64,000 nt of DNA, from contig NZ_PYGF01000001.1 in NCBI RefSeq assembly GCF_003014575.1, forward strand, positions 806,001-870,000, read 5' to 3'. A model generated the notes under the pieces. That model ran no database searches, was not told the DNA's origin, and saw only the letters and a program-made list of their open reading frames with translations. The stretch is from Cecembia rubra (GTDB taxonomy: Bacteria; Bacteroidota; Bacteroidia; Cytophagales; Cyclobacteriaceae). The stretch's first letter is position 1, and every line of letters begins with the position of its first letter. The translations under genes and the position numbers were made by a program. Below are positions 28,952-37,094 of this stretch, piece by piece.

Positions 28952-30277
28952 ATGAAGAAGAGATTTGTAACCATATTTAGCCTGGTATTGACTATGGCTT
29001 TGAGTGATAGCTTTGCCCAGTTCAATTTGGATGGCCAGATATTACAACGTTCCGAATACCGCAATGGATTCGGCAGCTTGATTAGAGATGGCCAAGATCC
29101 TGCCCTATTTACAGCACACAGGGCTAGATTACAGGCACAGTACACTTTGGATAACCTCACATTTTATATGAGTGTACAGGATATCCGGGTATGGGGAAGT
29201 ACCCCTCAAGTAAAGGCAACGGATAATTTTCTCTCTGTCCATGAGGCTTGGGCACAATTGAAAATTGGAGATTTTTGGTCTGTGAAGTTGGGACGACAGG
29301 AATTGAATTATGACAATTTTAGGTTCTTAGGCAATCTGGACTGGGCACTCCAGGCAAGAGCCCATGATTTCGCTCTGGCCAAATATGAGAAAGAAAACAT
29401 GAAATTCCATTTTGGAGGTGCTTACAACCAGGCGGCACAATCACTTACAGATCAACCATTTCTAGTACCCAATCAGTACAAAATAGCCCAAATGGCGCGG
29501 TATGAAAACAAATGGGGTAAAGTCTCCTTCTCCGCTTTATTCTGGAACGATGGTAGGGAATGGCAAAATTTTGACCAAAACGGGGTATTACTGGAAAAAG
29601 GCGTGAGGTACAGGTCCACTTTGGGAATACCTACACTCAGGTATAATTCAGGTAATTCCCAAATTTCTGCCTTCTATTATCATCAACTTGGAAAGGATCT
29701 CACAGGAAAAGAACTGAATGCATATAATTTCAGCATTGCCTATAACCATACAATTCCTTTGGACAAGGAAGCTGGAAAAATCTGGACTTTATCCCTGGGT
29801 ACAGAACACATCAGCGGCACCAGTAACCTTGGAGGTGACGGGAACAGATCTTATAATCCACTTTATGGCACCAACCATCTTTTTAATGGGTATATGGATT
29901 TATTTTTCGTAGGAGGAACCCATGAAAATTCCGTCGGATTAGAAGATTACTTCCTCAGGTCCAGATATGCTTTCAATAAGAAGTTTTTTCTCCAAAGTGA
30001 CTACCACTTATTTTATGCCCAAAATGATGTGTTTCGCATAGGTCAACCTGAGGTCCAGCTATTGAACAGTTACTTTGGTTCGGAACTTGATCTTACCTTA
30101 GGATGGATTGTATCAGACGCTTTTTCCATTCAGGCAGGCTATAGTCAATTTTTCCACACCGATACATATGCATACCTAAAAAATGTCAGCAATGCTAAGG
30201 ATACCCAAAACTGGGCATATTTAATGTTGGTTTTTAGGCCCACAATGAAAAATAAATTCATAGGCATCCTACTTTAA
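28952..30277 (+). CDS. Outer-membrane porin-like protein (alginate-export-type barrel)
   Basis: 441 residues. Signal peptide ends SDSFAQ. The mature protein opens FNLDGQILQRSEYRNGFG and has regularly alternating amphipathic strands with aromatic girdles (VKLGRQELNYDNFRF, DFALAKYEKENMKFHFGGAY), ending AYLMLVFRPTMKNKF. This matches the alginate_exp barrel family found in many Bacteroidota nrf operons. It probably admits nitrite or other small anions to the periplasm for NrfA. It lies 13 bp after nrfA and 1 bp before the ccs gene, so it is surely in the operon. Confidence 0.8.
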   Translation: MKKRFVTIFSLVLTMALSDSFAQFNLDGQILQRSEYRNGFGSLIRDGQDPALFTAHRARLQAQYTLDNLTFYMSVQDIRVWGSTPQVKATDNFLSVHEAWAQLKIGDFWSVKLGRQELNYDNFRFLGNLDWALQARAHDFALAKYEKENMKFHFGGAYNQAAQSLTDQPFLVPNQYKIAQMARYENKWGKVSFSALFWNDGREWQNFDQNGVLLEKGVRYRSTLGIPTLRYNSGNSQISAFYYHQLGKDLTGKELNAYNFSIAYNHTIPLDKEAGKIWTLSLGTEHISGTSNLGGDGNRSYNPLYGTNHLFNGYMDLFFVGGTHENSVGLEDYFLRSRYAFNKKFFLQSDYHLFYAQNDVFRIGQPEVQLLNSYFGSELDLTLGWIVSDAFSIQAGYSQFFHTDTYAYLKNVSNAKDTQNWAYLMLVFRPTMKNKFIGILL

Positions 30278-30278
30278 T

Positions 30279-33200
30279 ATGAAGATTACCAAATTTCTGC
30301 TTTCCACAAGAGTTTCCCTGGTTTTATTACTGACATATGCTGTGGCTATGGCAATAGCTACTTTTATTGAAAATGACCATGGTACACCTGTGGCCAGAGC
30401 TTTGGTTTATGATTCCTGGTGGTTTGAAATCATACAAATCTGGATGGCCATTAATTTTTTGGCACATATTAAACAGTATAAACTTTTCCATGGCAACCGC
30501 TGGCCTGTGGGACTTTTTCATGTGGCATTTGTTATTATCCTACTCGGGTCAGGTATAACAAGGTATTTTAGCCAGGAGGGAATGATGCATATACGGGAAG
30601 GTGAAGAGGAAAATACCTTTTTTACTACAGAAAAATACCTCCAGATAAAAAACGCTACAAGTGGACATACTCTGGAGAAACCACTTTTACTTCTTTCTAA
30701 AGGATTCAGCCAAAAAACAATTGATGCAGAATTGGAAGGTCAAAGTATCCAGATTGTATTTACCGATTACATTCAAGGTGCCACTGAAGCCTTTGAAGAA
30801 GGAGAAAACACTTATGTGGATCTGGCAGTTGCAATGGGTGCCGGCAGGGAAGATTATCTGATAGACAATGGCCGATTTATCCAATTGGGAGATTTGACCC
30901 TGAGTACAAAAAACGATCCCATTCATCCCATCAGAATTTATAAAGAAGAAGGCCAATGGCTGTTAGGTACAGATGTACATCTCCAAATGATGGAAATGAA
31001 CAGTCAAAAAATGGGAAATATGCAACCGGGAGAAACTTCCCCCCTTCAACTAAGAACATTATATCAATGGGATGAGGGAGCTTTCTTGATAAAAAGTATC
31101 CAGGAAAATGCCAAAGTAATCTACTTGCCTGAAGAGGATGAGCAGATCGCTAAGAATCTTTTGGATGTTGTTCATTTTAGGGTTTTGGACAAGGAAGGGA
31201 AAGAATTAACGGAGGCATATACCAAAATAGTAAGTTTAAATCCCAGTTGGTCGCATTTTTCATATGAGGGTCAAACTTTCAGCATTACCTATGGCCCTAA
31301 GGCAATAACTCTCCCCTATTCCCTATACCTGAGCAAGTTTGACCTTGAAAGGTACCCAGGAAGCCAAAGCCCATCCAGTTATGCCAGTGAAGTCATGGTG
31401 ATGGATGGAGAAGATGAATTTCCATACAGGATATTCATGAACAATGTACTGGATTATAGAGGCTACAGGTTTTATCAATCCTCTTACGATACCGATGAAA
31501 AAGGGACCATCCTTTCGATCAACCAGGACAGACCTGGAACATACATTACCTACCTTGGATATGCTTTGCTAACTATAGGGATGTTTTTTACTCTCTTTGC
31601 AAAAGGAAGCAGATTCCATATCCTCAATAAAAAGGTAATCAGAAGCAACGAAAAAAGTCTAAAGGAAGAAGTAACTGGCTCTAAGCTTCACCCACTGGTA
31701 TTGACTTCCTTAATATTAGCCCTATTGATCTTTTCTTGGTCCATGAATGGACCCAAGAATACTGAAAAAGGATTTTGGATTCCAAAATCCCATGCCGATG
31801 CTTATGGCCGGTTAATAGTCCAGGATCTTGATGGCAGGATGAAGCCATTGAATACTTTGGCACATGAAATTGTCAGGAAAATCTCTGGCAATACTTACAT
31901 TGAGATTTCCAATGAAGGGGATAACATCAGGCTCAGCCCTGAACAATTTTTACTTGCCCTTCAAATGGATCCAAAAGGATTCAGTGAGCGCCCTTTGATC
32001 AAAATAGATCAAGAAAAATCCCAAAAAGTATTTGATGTTTTGGGTATAACACCAACTAGCAAATTGAGTTTCATGGAATTTGTGAATGAGGAAGGTGAGT
32101 ATAAAATCCAACATTTGGTAGAAGAAGCAAACCTCCTGAAACCTTCACAGAGAAATGATGGCCACAATGAAATTCTTAAGACAGATGAACGATTCAACAT
32201 TTTCTATGGTTTGCTTACTGGGGATTTTCTAAGGCTTTTTCCCAACCGATGGGATGCCAACCAAACCTGGTTTACAGGGCAGCAATTCATGCAGGGCTTT
32301 GATGAAGAAGATGCCGTATTTGTCAAAAACATTACACCGCTTTACCTACAGGCGATTCAAAAGGCTATAGATTCAGGAAATTGGCAAGAGGCCGAAGAAA
32401 CACTATCCTATATCTCCTTATACCAACAAAAAGCCGGTGAGGAGGTCTACCCCAGTCAATCAGCCATTAATGCCGAATTGCTATATACCAAACTCAATTT
32501 AGGCACCAGGCTATTTGGACCTTTTTGGTTACTTGGACTGATCATGCTAGTTTTTGCCGTTTGGATGCTGTTCCGCAAAAATCCATTTATTCAAAAATTC
32601 TGGAATTTGGGAGTCCTGTTAAGCTGGATAGGCTTTTTGATTTTTAGCTTTCATTTGGGCTTACGCTGGTACATTGCCAAGCATCCACCCTGGAGTGATG
32701 GTTTTGAAATGTTGGTTTTCGTAGCATGGGGTGTATTATTTTTTGGCTTACTCTTTGCCAAAAAATCCAAGTTTACAGTTCCCTTGGGCTTAATTTTCGC
32801 AGGTACTTTGTTATTTGTGGGCTTTTTGGATTGGTTGAACCCGGAAATAACCAACCTTATGCCTGTCTTACATTCTTATTGGCTCAAAATCCATGTAGCC
32901 ATCATAGTAAGTGGCTATGCCCCTTTGGCCCTGTCAGCCATTATTGGTTTATTATGCCTAATTTTCCTGATCTTCAAACCCAAAATAGCAGAAAAGTCAT
33001 GGTTTTCGAACATCCGGGAACTGCAGATAGTCAATGAAATGTCCATTACTATAGGGCTATTTCTATTGACAATCGGGACATTTTTGGGCGGGGTTTGGGC
33101 CAATGAAAGCTGGGGACGCTACTGGGCATGGGATCCAAAAGAAACTTGGGCTTTGATTTCAGTAATTGTCTATGCCATAGTATTGCATATCAGGCTGGTA

Positions 33201-33443
33201 CCAAGCCTGAAAAGCAGCCTGCTTTATAACGTGGCCAGCCTCTGGGCATTCAGTGCCATCATCATGACTTCCTTTGGAGTCAATTACTACTTATCCGGCC
33301 TTCATTCATACGCCAAAGGAGATCCTGTTCCTGTACCTTATTGGGTTTATTGGACAGCATTTGTCCTTTTGGCAATTACCATTGGGGCAGTTGTGAAATT
33401 CAAAAAAATGAGCGAAGAGGAAAAAAGGTCCTTGATGGCCTAG
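30279..33443 (+). CDS. Fused ResB/CcsA-type cytochrome c biogenesis protein
   Basis: 1054 residues. The N-terminal third (1-460) is ResB-like, with membrane helices at 10-30, 70-90 and 430-450 around a large periplasmic part. A central helix (about 475-490) is followed by a second soluble region. The C-terminal part (about 745-1054) is CcsA with the tryptophan-rich haem-handling motif NESWGRYWAWDPKETW and conserved His residues (HSYWLKIHVA). System II haem lyases ligate haem to apocytochromes c. Last gene of the nrf operon, where dedicated copies help make the CxxCK haem. Its 3' end overlaps the convergent rrf2 gene by 4 bp. Confidence 0.93.
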   Translation: MKITKFLLSTRVSLVLLLTYAVAMAIATFIENDHGTPVARALVYDSWWFEIIQIWMAINFLAHIKQYKLFHGNRWPVGLFHVAFVIILLGSGITRYFSQEGMMHIREGEEENTFFTTEKYLQIKNATSGHTLEKPLLLLSKGFSQKTIDAELEGQSIQIVFTDYIQGATEAFEEGENTYVDLAVAMGAGREDYLIDNGRFIQLGDLTLSTKNDPIHPIRIYKEEGQWLLGTDVHLQMMEMNSQKMGNMQPGETSPLQLRTLYQWDEGAFLIKSIQENAKVIYLPEEDEQIAKNLLDVVHFRVLDKEGKELTEAYTKIVSLNPSWSHFSYEGQTFSITYGPKAITLPYSLYLSKFDLERYPGSQSPSSYASEVMVMDGEDEFPYRIFMNNVLDYRGYRFYQSSYDTDEKGTILSINQDRPGTYITYLGYALLTIGMFFTLFAKGSRFHILNKKVIRSNEKSLKEEVTGSKLHPLVLTSLILALLIFSWSMNGPKNTEKGFWIPKSHADAYGRLIVQDLDGRMKPLNTLAHEIVRKISGNTYIEISNEGDNIRLSPEQFLLALQMDPKGFSERPLIKIDQEKSQKVFDVLGITPTSKLSFMEFVNEEGEYKIQHLVEEANLLKPSQRNDGHNEILKTDERFNIFYGLLTGDFLRLFPNRWDANQTWFTGQQFMQGFDEEDAVFVKNITPLYLQAIQKAIDSGNWQEAEETLSYISLYQQKAGEEVYPSQSAINAELLYTKLNLGTRLFGPFWLLGLIMLVFAVWMLFRKNPFIQKFWNLGVLLSWIGFLIFSFHLGLRWYIAKHPPWSDGFEMLVFVAWGVLFFGLLFAKKSKFTVPLGLIFAGTLLFVGFLDWLNPEITNLMPVLHSYWLKIHVAIIVSGYAPLALSAIIGLLCLIFLIFKPKIAEKSWFSNIRELQIVNEMSITIGLFLLTIGTFLGGVWANESWGRYWAWDPKETWALISVIVYAIVLHIRLVPSLKSSLLYNVASLWAFSAIIMTSFGVNYYLSGLHSYAKGDPVPVPYWVYWTAFVLLAITIGAVVKFKKMSEEEKRSLMA

Positions 33444-33877
33444 ATAAATCTTGCAAGGACCGTTTCTCCACTTTCCACTTCCTCTGCCAGTTGCTTAAGA
33501 CTTTTAGCCGTAAGCATATGTAGAATATGGGTCCTGACCACCTTCACTTCAGTATGCAAGGGACAAGGGTTTGTTTCGGAACATTGGTTAAGTCCTAGGC
33601 TACAACCCTCAAAAAGGCCAGGGCCATCGATGGCTACTACCAGGTCTTTTAAAGTGAATTTTTCGTGAGCTTTGTCCACATAAAAGCCACCCGTCGGCCC
33701 CTTCATCGAACCGATAACCTTTTTCCTTACAAGCTCTTGAAGGATTTTAGCAGTAAAGGGCTCTGGTGCATCTACATGTTCTGCGATTTCTTTTGCACCA
33801 ACTTTATTGTTATTGAGACTTTGCTTCCAAATATAAATGACAGATCTGATTCCGTATTGACAAGCTTTTGAGAACAT
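33440..33877 (-). CDS. Rrf2-family Fe-S transcriptional regulator (NsrR-like), copy A
   Basis: 145 residues. N-terminal winged helix (MFSKACQYGIRSVIYI, AKILQELVRKKVIGSMKGPTGG) followed by Cys92, Cys99 and Cys105 (CSLGLNQC, then CPLH), the three ligands of a [2Fe-2S] or [4Fe-4S] cluster. Rrf2 proteins of the NsrR/IscR group sense NO or cluster status and repress NO-detoxification genes. It is divergent from copy B, and their common 175-bp region contains AAAGGA-type palindromes, so autoregulation is likely. Confidence 0.92.
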   Translation of the reverse strand: MFSKACQYGIRSVIYIWKQSLNNNKVGAKEIAEHVDAPEPFTAKILQELVRKKVIGSMKGPTGGFYVDKAHEKFTLKDLVVAIDGPGLFEGCSLGLNQCSETNPCPLHTEVKVVRTHILHMLTAKSLKQLAEEVESGETVLARFI

Positions 33878-33917
33878 ATTAATTATTAGCTGTTTAGGAT
33901 CATGAATTTATTAAGTT

Positions 33918-33941
33918 CCGGCAATTTATCTCTATTGCCGG
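33918..33941. repeat. Perfect hairpin in the leader of rrf2 copy A
   Basis: CCGGCAAT and ATTGCCGG form an 8-bp stem with an 8-base loop, 41-64 bp before the rrf2-A start on the minus strand. It has no T-run in that direction. It may act as an RNA structure or another operator. Confidence 0.45.
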
Positions 33942-33948
33942 TTAAAAG

Positions 33949-33967
33949 AAAGATATGTTCATCCTTT
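33949..33967. promoter_or_regulatory. Weak Rrf2-type box near rrf2 copy A
   Basis: AAAGATATGTTCATCCTTT resembles the AAAGGA-N8-TCCTTT boxes but lacks one G, so it is an imperfect site. Confidence 0.3.
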
Positions 33968-33994
33968 TATCTGCAAAAATCATAAAAAAATATT

Positions 33995-34014
33995 AAAGGA
34001 TATTTTTGTCCTTA
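33995..34014. promoter_or_regulatory. Rrf2-type operator 1 in the divergent rrf2 region
   Basis: AAAGGATATTTTTGTCCTTA: arms AAAGGA/TCCTTA, 8-base spacer. It is in tandem with the box at 34022. Confidence 0.6.
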
Positions 34015-34021
34015 TTATAAA

Positions 34022-34041
34022 AAAGGATATATTTGTCCTGT
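34022..34041. promoter_or_regulatory. Rrf2-type operator 2, just before rrf2 copy B
   Basis: AAAGGATATATTTGTCCTGT. It ends 12 bp before the ATG at 34054 and would block the ribosome/promoter region. Its centre matches the inverse site at 44866. Confidence 0.6.
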
Positions 34042-34053
34042 AATCAAAAAGCA

Positions 34054-34485
34054 ATGTTCTCCAAAGCCTGTAAATATGCCATAAATGCCATGATCTATGT
34101 GGCCACATTGCCCCAAGATACAGAAAGGGCAGGATTGAAGGATATTTCTAAAGCTATCAATTCTCCGGAAGCCTTTACAGCAAAGATTCTACAAAGCTTG
34201 GTAAAGGATGAATTGTTGAGCTCCACCAAAGGCCCACATGGGGGCTTTGCACTCAATGGAAAGCCGGAAGAAATCTTTCTTTCCCAAATAGTACAATCTA
34301 TTGATGGCGATTCCCTATTTGTTGGATGTGCCTTAGGTTTTGAAAATTGTTCTGAAAACCACCCCTGCCCTGTTCACCATAAGTTTAAGGCAATCAGGGA
34401 CCACCTTACGGGTATGCTTTTAACCACAAGTTTAAAAGATGTGGCTGACAGGGTGAATATTGGAATTAGCTTTCTGAGATATTAA
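34054..34485 (+). CDS. Rrf2-family Fe-S transcriptional regulator (NsrR-like), copy B
   Basis: 143 residues from ATG 34054. A TTG at 34033 lies inside the operator and is rejected. MFSKACKYAINAMIYV and AKILQSLVKDELLSSTKGPHGG form the winged helix. Cys92, Cys99 and Cys105 (CALGFENC, then CPVHH) are spaced as in copy A. About half of the residues are shared with copy A, so the pair looks like an old duplication. It is followed after 41 bp by ric, which has its own box at 34504. Confidence 0.92.
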   Translation: MFSKACKYAINAMIYVATLPQDTERAGLKDISKAINSPEAFTAKILQSLVKDELLSSTKGPHGGFALNGKPEEIFLSQIVQSIDGDSLFVGCALGFENCSENHPCPVHHKFKAIRDHLTGMLLTTSLKDVADRVNIGISFLRY

Positions 34486-34503
34486 AAAAAATTTACAAAA
34501 ATA

Positions 34504-34521
34504 AAAGACAAAAACATCTTT
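34504..34521 (+). promoter_or_regulatory. Rrf2-type operator before ric
   Basis: AAAGACAAAAACATCTTT, the short-arm version (AAAGA-N8-TCTTT), ending 5 bp before the ric ATG. Confidence 0.5.
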
Positions 34522-34526
34522 AAATT

Positions 34527-35246
34527 ATGGAAACTCTAGCAGAAAAAAAGGTTGGTAAAATTGTAGCAGATAATTTCAAAACTGCAAAGGTATTTACAAA
34601 GTATGGGATAGATTTTTGCTGCAAAGGTGCCATTCCACTACAGGAAGCCTGTGAAAAGAACAGCGTCTCTTTAAATCAGATCTTAAGTGAATTAAGTCAA
34701 GCTCTAAAGGAAGAAGAGGCTTCAAACTATAAAGATTTCAACCTTTCTGAATTGATTGATCATATCATTCTCACCCATCACCAATATGTCGAAAATACTA
34801 TTCCTCCTCTTAAGGCCTATTTATTGAAGCTGGCAACTGTTCATGGAGACAGGCATCCTGAATTACTGGAAATCAGAGATTTATTCTTGGAAGCTGCCGA
34901 TGCTCTGACTGTTCACATGAAAAAAGAAGAGTTGATCCTCTTTCCTTATATCAAAGCTATGGAAGAGGCTGACCGATCCCATTTCACACTCTCAGCACCC
35001 CATTTTGGACATGTGAAAAATCCCATTCATATGATGGAAGAAGACCATGATTCTGAAGGGGAAAGATTCAGAATAATTTCCCAATTAAGCGATACCTACT
35101 CCACACCAGCTGATGGATGTCAGACCTATCGAGTTGCCTATGCTATGTTGAAGGAATTTGAAGAGGACCTTCACACCCATATCCATTTGGAAAACAATAT
35201 CCTGTTCCCAAAGGCCATCGCGCTGTTTGAAAAATTGAATGCTTAA
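34527..35246 (+). CDS. ric: Iron-sulfur cluster repair di-iron protein RIC (YtfE/ScdA family)
   Basis: 239 residues. N-terminal ScdA domain with GIDFCCKGAIPLQEAC, then a hemerythrin-like four-helix bundle with iron ligands in HIILTHHQYV, HMKKEELILFPYI, HDSEGERFR-type MMEEDHDSEGE and HIHLENNILFP. It restores Fe-S clusters damaged by NO and peroxide. The gene overlaps the following nos-cluster gene by 8 bp, so ric appears to lead the nos operon. The upstream box links it to Rrf2 control, as expected for a nitrosative-stress gene. Confidence 0.95.
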   Translation: METLAEKKVGKIVADNFKTAKVFTKYGIDFCCKGAIPLQEACEKNSVSLNQILSELSQALKEEEASNYKDFNLSELIDHIILTHHQYVENTIPPLKAYLLKLATVHGDRHPELLEIRDLFLEAADALTVHMKKEELILFPYIKAMEEADRSHFTLSAPHFGHVKNPIHMMEEDHDSEGERFRIISQLSDTYSTPADGCQTYRVAYAMLKEFEEDLHTHIHLENNILFPKAIALFEKLNA

Positions 35247-37071
35247 TACCATGAGGTTCTCTAAAGTCCATATCGAATACCGCCAAGAAAATCCAAACTG
35301 GAAAAGTTCTTTGTCTATCCATTGGATGAGATGGGCGGTATTCTTTTTCTTTATGGCTTCAATATTTGGACTACTTCTAAGATATTTTTTTGTAGCTGGG
35401 TCAGGTATATTTGAATACAAACATGTGCTTCATGCCCATTCACACATTGCCATTTTGGGTTGGGGCTTCCTGTTAATTGGAGGAACTATTGTCTTTTCCT
35501 TTGTAGAAAACCAAGTAAGGCTCAAAACTTACAAAAAATTTCTGTTTGCATTTGTTTTAACCACTATTGGTATGATGCTCAGTTTCCCTGTTCAGGGTTA
35601 TGGAGTATTCAGTATAGCCTTTTCTGCAATACATGTATTGATCAGCTACTTTTTTGCTTATAAATTATTTAAAGACCTTTCCCATATTTCAAATGGAACT
35701 GCTAAAAGCCTGATTCAGTATGCATTGATCTGGATGTTGGTATCAAGTATTGGTTTATGGGCTATAGCGCCTATTGGCACCCTCCTTGGAAAAATCCATC
35801 CTCTTTACTTTCTAAGCGTACAATGGTTTTTACATTTCCAGATGAATGGATGGTTTATGTATGCCATTTTGGGAATCCTCGCATATCATCTTGAATCAAA
35901 AGGTTGGGAAATCCCAATGAGCCATTCAAAGTTAGGGTTACTTCACCTCTCATTGCTATTCACATTTGCTTTTCCAACTTCCTGGAGCTACAATTTTGAT
36001 TTCTTACTATATCTCAACGGGGTCGGAGTTATCCTTCAGGCAATTGCCTACGCTTGGATCCTGATGCCTTTCATTGCTCAGGCATTTCCCCGAATGGCTA
36101 TGCCAGCAGGTTGGATCAACAAAATGATTTATGTTGGAATTATCAGTTTGATTTTAAAAGCACTGATCCAGTTGGCGCTCATCATTCCAGAAGTAGCATC
36201 TATCTCTTCAACTATCAGAATGTACTTCATAGGTTTTATTCACCTATTGATGCTCGGAGCATTGACCTTTGGAATCAGTGCATTAATAATCAAAAACAAC
36301 GGATTGCCTAAGAATAGCTTTTGTAAATGGGGCTGGACCATTTTGATCATTGCCTTTTTGGCTACCGAGCTCTTATTATTTGGACAGGGTACATTGATCT
36401 GGGCCAAATTAGGCTTCCTTCCCCAGTACCATCTGATCTTGTTTCTGGCATCCCTCCTCTTTCCAGTAGCCCTGAGCATGGTTTTAATCGGTCTATTTCA
36501 AGCTAAAAAGAAGTCAGAAATTCCCATGACCATCATCGAAAAAAATATAACCCAAATTTCAATAAACAATCAAACTATGAAAAAAACAATGATTATGTCA
36601 TTAGGAGCAGTTCTAATCCTAATGGCAAGTTGCGGAGGAAGCGGTGGATCAGATCAAGGGAAATATACTCCTCCTTCTTCAAACACAAAAGAAAAAGTGG
36701 CTGACCCTAAAGGCATCGGAGAGATCCGGAATGTGGATTTGGGCGATGGTATAGATGAGGCAATGGCTAATAATGGAAAGGCCATTTTGGACATGAAGTG
36801 TACTGCCTGCCATCAATTAAATGACAAAAGAGTTGTCGGACCTGGTTTCCAGGGAATTACCAACCGAAGAAGACCAGAGTGGATCATGAACATGATTACG
36901 AATGTCGATGTAATGCTGGACGAAGATCCGGTAGCACAGGCCCTTTTGGAGGAATGTCTCACAAGAATGCCTAATCAAAATATTTCTCTGGATGAATCAA
37001 GGGATATCCTGGAATTCCTAAGAAAAAATGACCTTGAAAAAACAGGTAGCAAGGATGCTGCAATCAAATAA
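35239..37071 (+). CDS. Fusion of a COX1/NorB-like polytopic membrane protein with a cytochrome c lipoprotein (nos cluster)
   Basis: 610 residues. Residues 1-430 have about 12 membrane helices with conserved histidines (HVLHAHSHIAILGWG, HFQMNGWFMYA) resembling haem-copper oxidase subunit I/NorB-like proteins. Then an AT-rich linker (about 431-446) leads into an internal Met447 that opens a complete lipoprotein signal ending LILMASC (Cys465), followed by a monohaem domain with CTACH (521-525) and a distal Met in LTRMPNQN. The second half therefore looks like a separate nos-linked cytochrome c gene joined in frame. It could also be translated from its own ATG at 36577. An alternative upstream start is ATG 35251. 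Electron supply to NosZ is the likely role. Confidence 0.8.
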   Translation: MLNTMRFSKVHIEYRQENPNWKSSLSIHWMRWAVFFFFMASIFGLLLRYFFVAGSGIFEYKHVLHAHSHIAILGWGFLLIGGTIVFSFVENQVRLKTYKKFLFAFVLTTIGMMLSFPVQGYGVFSIAFSAIHVLISYFFAYKLFKDLSHISNGTAKSLIQYALIWMLVSSIGLWAIAPIGTLLGKIHPLYFLSVQWFLHFQMNGWFMYAILGILAYHLESKGWEIPMSHSKLGLLHLSLLFTFAFPTSWSYNFDFLLYLNGVGVILQAIAYAWILMPFIAQAFPRMAMPAGWINKMIYVGIISLILKALIQLALIIPEVASISSTIRMYFIGFIHLLMLGALTFGISALIIKNNGLPKNSFCKWGWTILIIAFLATELLLFGQGTLIWAKLGFLPQYHLILFLASLLFPVALSMVLIGLFQAKKKSEIPMTIIEKNITQISINNQTMKKTMIMSLGAVLILMASCGGSGGSDQGKYTPPSSNTKEKVADPKGIGEIRNVDLGDGIDEAMANNGKAILDMKCTACHQLNDKRVVGPGFQGITNRRRPEWIMNMITNVDVMLDEDPVAQALLEECLTRMPNQNISLDESRDILEFLRKNDLEKTGSKDAAIK

Positions 37072-37094
37072 AAAATCCAAAAAACCCCAATACA

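Noticed and set aside
34033-34053. TTG start for rrf2 copy B
   Set aside because: It lies inside the palindromic operator, and the family N-terminus begins at MFSKAC (34054).
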